From: Candidatus Delongbacteria bacterium
Lineage (GTDB): Bacteria > UBA4055
NCBI GenBank assembly: GCA_028702975.1
Contig: JAQVNT010000094.1
Coordinates: 1-6,272, forward strand
Direction: 5' to 3'
DNA: 6,272 nt
The translations under genes were made by a program, and so were the position numbers. Under the pieces are notes generated by a model. That model worked only from the letters and a program-made list of their open reading frames with translations. It was not told the origin of the DNA and did no database searches. Positions 1 to 6,045 of the stretch are shown here, piece after piece. Each line of letters begins with the position of its first letter. The first letter of the stretch is position 1.

Positions 1-1
1 C

Positions 2-340
2 CTGTACAAGCTTGCCAAAGTGCTCAACACCGCCATCGGCAGGATCAAAGACAACAAAGAGGAAGCCCCGGCTGAAGCCGCTCCGGAAACAACTGAAACT
101 GAAAGCGGCGAAATGACGCTCGGTCTGGAGAGTGCGAACGACTCTCAGGAAACAAATCTGGGCCCGGAAGATGAGAAAGATGTCTATCCCAATTCCGGAA
201 AAAAATGGACGAGAGAAGACGAGGAAAAACTCGAATTCCTGTTCAAAGCAGGCAAAACGGTAGAAGACCTTACCGAGATATTCGGAAGGAAACAGAAAGG
301 GATAGAATCCCGCCTTCAGAAACTCGGTCTTACTGAATAA
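2..340 (+). CDS. C-terminal part of an unidentified protein with a Myb/SANT-like helix-turn-helix end (5' truncated)
   Basis: The reading frame is open from the first bases of the window, so this is the last 112 residues of a longer protein. A GTG at position 20 could be read as a start, but no Shine-Dalgarno site can be judged and codons continue upstream of it. Visible residues 1-17 look helical (LYKLAKVLNTAIGRI). Residues 18-62 are a Glu/Ala/Thr/Ser-rich, acidic, probably disordered linker. Residues 63-112 form a compact module with GKKWTREDEEKL, then AGKTVEDLTEIFGRK, then GIESRLQKLGL. This is the pattern of small Myb/SANT-like or resolvase-type helix-turn-helix modules found at the C-termini of various bacterial proteins, with a Trp and an acidic pair in helix 1 and a G-R-x(4)-I-x-x-R-L recognition helix. 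DNA binding is inferred. The main function lies outside the window and I do not recognise it. A terminator follows 30 bases after the stop. Confidence 0.75.
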   Translation: MYKLAKVLNTAIGRIKDNKEEAPAEAAPETTETESGEMTLGLESANDSQETNLGPEDEKDVYPNSGKKWTREDEEKLEFLFKAGKTVEDLTEIFGRKQKGIESRLQKLGLTE

Positions 341-370
341 CTGAACTTAGCCGTAACACCTCTCCTCACA

Positions 371-398
371 AAAGCCCCTGCTCTCCGGGGCTTTTTTT
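371..398 (+). terminator. Rho-independent terminator
   Basis: An eight-base stem, AAAGCCCC paired with GGGGCTTT, encloses the loop TGCTCTCC. The 3' arm runs into a tract of seven T (392-398). It lies 30 bases past the stop codon of the upstream gene and ends that transcript. It also insulates the kinase gene, which therefore needs its own promoter. Confidence 0.93.
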
Positions 399-400
399 AT

Positions 401-430
401 ATGGCAATTCCTTCAAAGATTTATTATTAT
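401..430 (+). promoter_or_regulatory. Possible sigma70-like promoter of the kinase gene
   Basis: An ATGGCA box (401-406, four of six matches to TTGACA) is separated by 18 bases from TATTAT (425-430, five of six matches to TATAAT) within an AT-rich stretch. A promoter is expected between the terminator ending at 398 and the start codon at 467. The -35 match is weak, and TATTAT also occurs one repeat unit earlier (422-427), so the exact boxes are uncertain. A transcript from here would have a leader of about 30 bases containing the 8-base palindrome CTGTACAG (444-451). Confidence 0.3.
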
Positions 431-455
431 TACAAGTTACATACTGTACAGGGTC

Positions 456-465
456 GAGAAAGAAG
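456..465 (+). promoter_or_regulatory. Weak purine-rich ribosome binding site deciding the kinase start
   Basis: GAGAAAGAAG lies directly before the ATG at 467, with its GAG core eight bases from the start codon. The in-frame ATG at 401 has only terminator T-tract and AT-rich sequence before it and no Shine-Dalgarno-like site. This favours 467 as the translation start. Confidence 0.5.
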
Positions 466-466
466 A

Positions 467-3400
467 ATGACAGACGCGACTAACATATTCTCAGATGAAG
501 ATCAGAGACTGAAGTTTGAAAATTCTCAGGATGCTTATATCGTTTCCGAATCGGACACGGTCATTTTATTCGCCAACAGGTCAGCACACAGGATATTCGG
601 TTACGGCGAAGGTGAAATGATAGGAACGAGCATCCTGAAGTCAATGCCTGAGGATAAAAGAGACAATTATCTGAAGGATATGGAAGATGCTCTTGCAGGA
701 AAAACTGTCACATCCAAAAATTCACCCGGGAAACTTTTTGCGCAGAGGAGGAACGGCGAGGCGTTCCCGATAGAACTGGAGTACTATCATTATATCAAGG
801 ATTTAAAAGACCTTTTCGTGACACGCATAAAAGACATATCTGTAAGAAAAGAATTCGAAAAAGAATCGTCCGAAAATTCAGAAGCTTCAGCAGGAAGAAT
901 AATCGATTCTGTTTACAAGATACAAAAAAAACTGGGAAGCGGAGCCCAGGGTGATATTTACCATGTTAAGACCACAAGTTCAGGGTTCGATCTGGCGTTA
1001 AAAATGATAACTGTCGCCGAAGATCAGAAAGAAAAGTTCAGAGATATAATAGATTCGGTCAAGGAAGAATTTACAATAATAAAATCCCTTCATCACAGGA
1101 ACATAATAGGCGTTTACGATTTTGGGTATGACAGGAATCTCGACAGGTATTATTATACAATGGATTACCTTCAAGGAACGGACTTGGGGCATTATGTTGC
1201 TTCAAATCCGAACAGCGCAAGATTTCCGGATGTCGTTTATCAGATACTTGACGGTCTTAACTATCTTCATTCAAACAGCATCATTCACTTCGATATAAAA
1301 CCGGAAAACATCTTTATCATAAATTCGCCGACCGGGCCGATCGTGAAAATACTCGATTTTGGACTTTCCGAAGTCAAAAGGCACAATAAAGGAAATGTCG
1401 AAGCCAGGGGAACGATATCGTACATGGCGCCCGAGTTCTTCTTAAATCCGGAAAAGATCAGCCCCAAGATCGACCTCTACTCGCTCGGTATAACACTTAT
1501 TCACATAAATAAAGGTTTCTCCGAAGACACTTCTGTTATAAAAGGAAAGGGTGGCGGAAGCCTGATAAAAGCACTTAACGAGGAATATGACCGCAATATG
1601 GAGCTTTTGTCGGAATTTAAGGACAGAAGGGTAAGATCGTTCATTTCCCAGCTGACAGAGAAAAATCCGGGCACAAGAATATCTTCAGCGGTAGAAGCGA
1701 TCGTATCGCTCAACAACATATTCGGAACTGATTTCAAGATACCGGCCGTCCACCACATGACATCGTTTTTGAACAATCCCAAATTCGTGCTCAGAGGCGA
1801 GATGCTGGAGCAGATAAGCACCCTGAGGGAAAATGCGCTTAAAAGGAAGGAAGGCAGAACTGTAATACTGACAGGGGTATCGGGTTCTGGCAAGACCAAG
1901 ATACTTGACCAGATGATGTTCGAAGCCGGGCTGGACCTGCAGAAAGCCGTTAAAATGTATTTCGACGATAACACGAGCGAGGATTTTCTTATAGGAAAAC
2001 TTCTCCTCAGAAAAACATATAATCTCTATTCTGATGACTTCGGGATTAAAGATGATTACGAAAGAATACTTGCCGATATTGATTCCATAATAGAGAAAGA
2101 GCAGGATTTTTCGTATATCTACAACGATATTATTGGTTTTATTCTGAAATGCTCATCCTTCGGTCATCAGCCTTTAACAGTGCTGCTGGACAGCTTCGAC
2201 AGGTACGATCACGAATCCGTGAAATTCGTGAACAGGCTTATGAATATAAATAAGAACTCGGGCGATCTATTTCTTCTCATATCTGTGGCTACAGACAAAA
2301 TGAACGAGGCAGCGGGGCAGAGTTACAGGCTGATGGAATACGATCCGGACATTCAGAAGGTAGATATTCCGCTCCTTTCCTATGAAGAGACGGAAAAGGC
2401 GGTGGATATATTTCTGGGGCGCATAGGAAGTCTGCCTCCCGATTTTGTTAAAAAAGTTTATGATCACACACGCGGAAATTACAGAAAACTGATGCAGTGC
2501 ATGGACGAATTGTTCCAGGAAGGAGTTCTCAATTATGTTTCAGGACTTCTTTTGTTCAGGGATAACGGTAAATTCAGCCTGATCCTCAAAGATGATTCAG
2601 GAAAGACCGTGAGAAGCATTGTTGAGACACTTGAAGATACGGATGTGAATGTACTCAGGCTGCTGTGTGTTACTTTCAACAAGCTGACCATCGAAGAGAT
2701 AAAGTTAGTGATACCGGTATCGGATTACGATCTGAAAAAGACGCTAAAGAGGTTGTTCGAGCTTGAACTGATAAGCGGATATCAAAATCTCTACAAGGCT
2801 GTGCGAAAAGAAGTAAAGGATTATGTTTTCAAGCAGTGCTCGAAGCAGGACCTCATCGATCTGTACGGAAAAATACTCGAGATCCCGATCAGCGATAAAT
2901 TCAGTCAGTACGCCTTCCTTCTCATAAGAACTTTCATGAGTACTGAAAAAAGAAGAAGCCATCTCAACATGGTTGGAAAATATATTGACAAGATCCTGAA
3001 ACTCGACTCCAACGACAACCTTTATTATCTGCTCCTGAACAGTCTGAAGATAGCCGAAGACAATGAACTCAGGTTCAGGCTCGAGATAAATTACGCCTAC
3101 TATCTGGACAAGAAGGATAAGGATAAGGCTGTCAAGCTCATGACGCATCTAGACAGGCTGTTCAGAAAAAAGGGAAGGATCATAGATAACAGGATCAGTT
3201 TTATCAGGCTTAAACTCAGAATGCTCGATCCCGAAAAATACAATTACAACGCTTATGAATTCATTAAGACAGTACTGCCGGTAATGCAGGAGGGTATGAA
3301 ACCCGAAGACATGTACACAGAGCTTTTAGATTTTGTGAAGAAGCTTCTTGTGTCTGGAGTATATTTCGACCAGGGCGCAGGTATGATAACCATGCTCGAG

Positions 3401-4681
3401 GAGGTGATAAAGAACGACAGGAACGTTTCTTTTGAATATCCCGACCTTATAAGCGCTATGAAATTCATTTACGGAGTGGTCGAATGGAAGGATGAATATG
3501 AAAATGTGCTTGCAGGATACATTAACGATTATGTGATAAATCAGAAGTTCAACTCCAACTATTTTTTCCTTATAAGGTCCATTGCGATACTTTCAGAAAA
3601 GGGGTTAATTAAAGGCGACTACAGTGAAAGGCTCAATTACGGTCTTGAAGTCGCTTACAGAAGCAAGCATATCGACAGCGTTTTCGAAATGTACACCATA
3701 CTATCCAACTATTATTTCTACAAGTACGATTATGAAAAATCACTTTACTGGGACCAGAAGAAGATCGATCTGAAGCAGAAGCTGAGAAAAGAGCTCACTA
3801 CCGATGATATAGGCGATATCGCCACGGCAAAGGCCAATCTGTATTATCCTGTAGGCGAGGTGATCACGCTTATTCAGGAAACACGAAGGCAGGCCAAGGA
3901 GAATAACGAGCTTTCCACATACATCACATATCTCACGAATGAGTTCATACTTCTGCACAGAAAAGGCGATTTCAAGAACGCAAAATCCACTGTCCGGAAA
4001 GCTTATCTTTATTTCAGGACAATACCAGGAGCGGATGTTCTCAGGCATTATGAGAGGGTGGCAAAATATTATCCGGAAGTTTTCTCAAAAGAAGAGTGTC
4101 TTCAGGATGTTAAGAAGTTAAGATCGGACGGTACCGTATCCGAAGAGGTTTTTATTAAGATGAACGAGCTGTCAGAAAAATTCTACGAGTATAATATCTG
4201 CTACAGATGGTCTCCTGACAGGGTGGAAGAGATACTCTCAGGATCGCTTGAGCTTGAGACTCCGATGATGCTTCTGCACTATCTTAAGTCGAACAGAAAA
4301 CTGCCCGATGTCCAGAAAGTGATGGGAAAGGTTGATAACAGATTCTATAATACAGAATGTACAGGCGATCATCTTTCTTTTATGGTGACTAAATTCATGC
4401 TGACGAAAGAAACGGGCCTTATAGACAGGATGTACGAATTTTCGAGAAAACTGCATATTGACGGTTATGTGATGATTAATGTTTATACGATGATCCCGTT
4501 CATGGAATTCGCTCTTATGGTCAATGTGCCGAAAAAAATTCTCACCAGGTTCATTGATCTTTACGAGGAGATCAATAATTACCTTTATGGTAATATGGAC
4601 GATACACAGCTTAAACTTTTCGAATCGACCTACTTTTTCAGGCGCGGCAGAAAAATAATCGAGTATTACAATAAATTGTGA
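467..4681 (+). CDS. PAS domain - Ser/Thr protein kinase - STAND/AAA ATPase - TPR-like giant signalling protein
   Basis: A 1404-residue protein, numbered here from the ATG at 467. Residues 15-132 are a PAS domain with its PAC part (FGYGEGEMIG, RRNGEAFPIE, IKDISVRK). Residues 150-420 are a Hanks-type kinase: glycine loop GSGAQG (157-162), ATP lysine K179, helix-C E201, catalytic loop HFDIKPEN (274-281, D276, N281), DFG (297-299), APE (321-323), D336 and R404. The catalytic Arg of HRD is Phe275, making it a non-RD kinase. Residues 440-720 are a STAND/AAA-type NTPase: Walker A GVSGSGKT (470-477), Walker-B-like TVLLDSFD (571-578), then PLLSYEE and T-RGNY motifs as in signal-transduction ATPases. 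Residues 726-805 look like a winged helix. The remainder is helical, TPR-like solenoid. No membrane segment or signal peptide is visible, so it is probably cytoplasmic. Known kinase-ATPase giants often end in GAF-histidine kinase modules; none is present here. Ligand and substrates are unknown. An upstream in-frame ATG at 401 would add 22 residues (Tyr-run, AT-rich codons) and looks untranslated. Confidence 0.93.
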   Translation: MTDATNIFSDEDQRLKFENSQDAYIVSESDTVILFANRSAHRIFGYGEGEMIGTSILKSMPEDKRDNYLKDMEDALAGKTVTSKNSPGKLFAQRRNGEAFPIELEYYHYIKDLKDLFVTRIKDISVRKEFEKESSENSEASAGRIIDSVYKIQKKLGSGAQGDIYHVKTTSSGFDLALKMITVAEDQKEKFRDIIDSVKEEFTIIKSLHHRNIIGVYDFGYDRNLDRYYYTMDYLQGTDLGHYVASNPNSARFPDVVYQILDGLNYLHSNSIIHFDIKPENIFIINSPTGPIVKILDFGLSEVKRHNKGNVEARGTISYMAPEFFLNPEKISPKIDLYSLGITLIHINKGFSEDTSVIKGKGGGSLIKALNEEYDRNMELLSEFKDRRVRSFISQLTEKNPGTRISSAVEAIVSLNNIFGTDFKIPAVHHMTSFLNNPKFVLRGEMLEQISTLRENALKRKEGRTVILTGVSGSGKTKILDQMMFEAGLDLQKAVKMYFDDNTSEDFLIGKLLLRKTYNLYSDDFGIKDDYERILADIDSIIEKEQDFSYIYNDIIGFILKCSSFGHQPLTVLLDSFDRYDHESVKFVNRLMNINKNSGDLFLLISVATDKMNEAAGQSYRLMEYDPDIQKVDIPLLSYEETEKAVDIFLGRIGSLPPDFVKKVYDHTRGNYRKLMQCMDELFQEGVLNYVSGLLLFRDNGKFSLILKDDSGKTVRSIVETLEDTDVNVLRLLCVTFNKLTIEEIKLVIPVSDYDLKKTLKRLFELELISGYQNLYKAVRKEVKDYVFKQCSKQDLIDLYGKILEIPISDKFSQYAFLLIRTFMSTEKRRSHLNMVGKYIDKILKLDSNDNLYYLLLNSLKIAEDNELRFRLEINYAYYLDKKDKDKAVKLMTHLDRLFRKKGRIIDNRISFIRLKLRMLDPEKYNYNAYEFIKTVLPVMQEGMKPEDMYTELLDFVKKLLVSGVYFDQGAGMITMLEEVIKNDRNVSFEYPDLISAMKFIYGVVEWKDEYENVLAGYINDYVINQKFNSNYFFLIRSIAILSEKGLIKGDYSERLNYGLEVAYRSKHIDSVFEMYTILSNYYFYKYDYEKSLYWDQKKIDLKQKLRKELTTDDIGDIATAKANLYYPVGEVITLIQETRRQAKENNELSTYITYLTNEFILLHRKGDFKNAKSTVRKAYLYFRTIPGADVLRHYERVAKYYPEVFSKEECLQDVKKLRSDGTVSEEVFIKMNELSEKFYEYNICYRWSPDRVEEILSGSLELETPMMLLHYLKSNRKLPDVQKVMGKVDNRFYNTECTGDHLSFMVTKFMLTKETGLIDRMYEFSRKLHIDGYVMINVYTMIPFMEFALMVNVPKKILTRFIDLYEEINNYLYGNMDDTQLKLFESTYFFRRGRKIIEYYNKL

Positions 4682-4682
4682 T

Positions 4683-5219
4683 CTATTTTTTGACCCATTC
4701 GCCTTTTTTATTGCGGTAATAGGTCTTATCAGGCGACTCAGCCAGATTCATATTAAAAAATGAAGCATATACTTCTTCGGGTGCTGAACTGTATCTTACA
4801 TCGGTCTCTATGATCCTCTGCATGATAAGGCTTCTTGCCCTGTTCTCTCTCTCGATGACTAAAAACGCGTTCTCCCTGAAAACTGTTTCGGCGCGGTCCA
4901 GAGCGATTTGGTCAACGATCTCCAAAAGTCCCTGCTGGTTCTCGCCGAAATATCCCTTTATCTTAAGCTCGTTCACATCGTCTTTTACAAATTCCCTGTC
5001 CCTCACTGCCTCGACCACATCGCGCCTGTCGGCGGTTATGGTAATGTCTCCGGCGCCTCTTTCAGAGGCGACCATCCAGGCGTCTTCCCTGATCTTCGCG
5101 TAGTCGCCCATGACCTGGTTCTCCAGTGCGGTTTTTTCGCCCGTGATCCTGATGTCCGGTATCTTTACGGTACAGGACGCGAAGATCAGAACGAGTATGG
5201 AGGTCAGTATAGGTCTCAT
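4683..5219 (-). CDS. YdbL-like DUF1318 family lipoprotein
   Basis: A 178-residue protein with a short hydrophobic N-terminus ending in FASC. Cys16 is the predicted lipidated residue; Phe at -3 is not the commonest lipobox residue. Residues 17-38 contain TGEKTALENQVMG, a pattern I associate with lipoproteins of this family. Residues 84-101 carry the DUF1318/YdbL signature (LKIKGYFGENQQGLLEI). The C-terminus shows the conserved helical stretch with Asn/Glu/Arg and the ending G-x-W-V-K-K, which parallels the GKWVRK end of E. coli YdbL. It is longer than YdbL (about 108 residues) because of an added region of about 70 residues after the lipid anchor. The molecular role of the family is not established; an envelope location is inferred. 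Its ATG overlaps the dapB stop as ATGA, so translation is probably coupled. A GGAGG lies 13 bases upstream (5233-5237), rather far for a normal site. The stop is one base from the convergent kinase gene's stop. Confidence 0.85.
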   Translation of the reverse strand: MRPILTSILVLIFASCTVKIPDIRITGEKTALENQVMGDYAKIREDAWMVASERGAGDITITADRRDVVEAVRDREFVKDDVNELKIKGYFGENQQGLLEIVDQIALDRAETVFRENAFLVIERENRARSLIMQRIIETDVRYSSAPEEVYASFFNMNLAESPDKTYYRNKKGEWVKK

Positions 5220-5980
5220 TTTACAAATATATCCTCCATACCGTAAAGTCTGTTGCCCTGCTGCTTCACGACAAATTCAACAGCCTTGAAGACGCCCGAC
5301 GCGAAAGTTTTTCGCGATACAGCCTTGTGCGTCAGCTCGAGTCTTTCGCCGTTACCGGCGAAGATCACTTTGTGATCGCCGACCACATCGCCTCCGCGGA
5401 GAGTGTGGATCGCTATTTCCGAGCGGCTTCTGGGTTCGGATACGCCTTTCCTTCCGTAAATGACGCTGTATCCGGGGTTCGATCCGAGCAGAATGTCCTT
5501 AAGCTTTAAAGCTGTACCGCTCGGCGCGTCGGCCTTCTGACTGTGGTGCATCTCCAGTATCTCAATGTCGTAATCGTTCTTCGCGAGTTCTGATATTGTG
5601 CCCAGAAGCCTTCCCAAAATAAAAACTCCCGGCGAAAAATTAGGCGAATAGAAAACCTGTCCTTTTTCTGAGATCTTTTTCATTTCAGCCGTCTGGGCTT
5701 CTGAAAAACCTGTTGTTCCGGTGACGAAAGGTTTTGAGTTCGCCACGCTGATCTTCATATGTTCGAGGCAGGACTTCGGTGAAGTAAAATCAACGACCAC
5801 ATCTATATCGGCGTGGTCAATGACATCGGCCAGTCTTATGCCCATTCCGAGGTTGGTGAGCAGGTATTTCTCAGGCGTTTCAATGATGTAGGAAATGTTG
5901 AATTTATCGGACTGAGCCGCAAAATCCGTAATTGCGTGTCCAATCTTCCCGTATCCCCCGCACAGAGCAATATTTATCAT
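5216..5980 (-). CDS. dapB: 4-hydroxy-tetrahydrodipicolinate reductase
   Basis: A 254-residue cytoplasmic enzyme of the lysine/meso-diaminopimelate pathway. It reduces the dehydrated product of DapA to tetrahydrodipicolinate with NAD(P)H. Seen in order: the dinucleotide-binding loop GGYGKIG (8-14); Glu34 at the end of the second strand, where an acidic residue in this family contacts the cofactor ribose; VVVDFTSP (61-68); the VTGTTGF loop (86-92); SPNFSPGV (112-119); the signature EMHHSQKADAPSGTAL (143-158); and LRGGDVVGDH (194-203) followed by GERLELTHKAVSR. By alignment with E. coli DapB, His145 and Lys149 correspond to catalytic His159 and Lys163. The length is within the family's usual range (E. 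coli 273) and nothing essential is missing. The Asn that commonly follows NFSxGV is Phe120. It is first in an operon with the overlapping lipoprotein gene. The start is fixed by a GGAGG at 5986-5990, five bases from the ATG. No other lysine-pathway gene is in the window. Confidence 0.97.
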   Translation of the reverse strand: MINIALCGGYGKIGHAITDFAAQSDKFNISYIIETPEKYLLTNLGMGIRLADVIDHADIDVVVDFTSPKSCLEHMKISVANSKPFVTGTTGFSEAQTAEMKKISEKGQVFYSPNFSPGVFILGRLLGTISELAKNDYDIEILEMHHSQKADAPSGTALKLKDILLGSNPGYSVIYGRKGVSEPRSRSEIAIHTLRGGDVVGDHKVIFAGNGERLELTHKAVSRKTFASGVFKAVEFVVKQQGNRLYGMEDIFVK

Positions 5981-6007
5981 TCGAACCTCCGGAATAAGCT
6001 TTTTCGT

Positions 6008-6036
6008 AATATATATAATCTCAGACGAAACTTCAA
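6008..6036 (-). promoter_or_regulatory. Sigma70-like promoter of the dapB-lipoprotein operon
   Basis: Read on the minus strand, TTGAAG (6036 to 6031, four of six matches to TTGACA) is followed by a 17-base spacer and TATATT (6013 to 6008, five of six matches to TATAAT). Transcription would start near 6000, leaving a leader of about 20 bases that contains the GGAGG ribosome binding site. The leader is too short for a riboswitch or attenuator, so no lysine riboswitch is present. It falls in the 65-base gap between the upstream gene's stop and dapB. Confidence 0.7.
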
Positions 6037-6045
6037 GCGGGAAAT

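Noticed and set aside
1501..1974. 157-codon minus-strand open frame inside the kinase gene
   Set aside because: It is antisense to the conserved end of the kinase domain and the Walker A region, has no recognisable motif, and its composition is that of a reverse-frame shadow.
2744..3148. 134-codon minus-strand open frame opposite the solenoid region
   Set aside because: The plus strand carries an uninterrupted real protein here; the antisense product shows no family features.
4668..4679. ACAATAAATTGT inverted repeat as a terminator for the convergent genes
   Set aside because: The stem is five A/T-rich pairs with a two-base loop and no adjacent T-tract, too weak for intrinsic termination.
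3900..4681. Histidine kinase or other output domain at the C-terminus of the giant protein
   Set aside because: No H-box, N, G1 or G2 motifs, cyclase motifs or DNA-binding motif could be found; the region reads as helical repeats only.
4908..5246. 112-codon plus-strand open frame opposite the lipoprotein gene
   Set aside because: The minus strand has a lipobox, the DUF1318 signature and ATGA coupling; the plus frame is a shadow without a ribosome binding site that I could see.
5981..6045. Lysine riboswitch or leader regulation ahead of dapB
   Set aside because: Only 65 bases separate the genes and the promoter leaves a leader of about 20 bases, far too short for an L-box.
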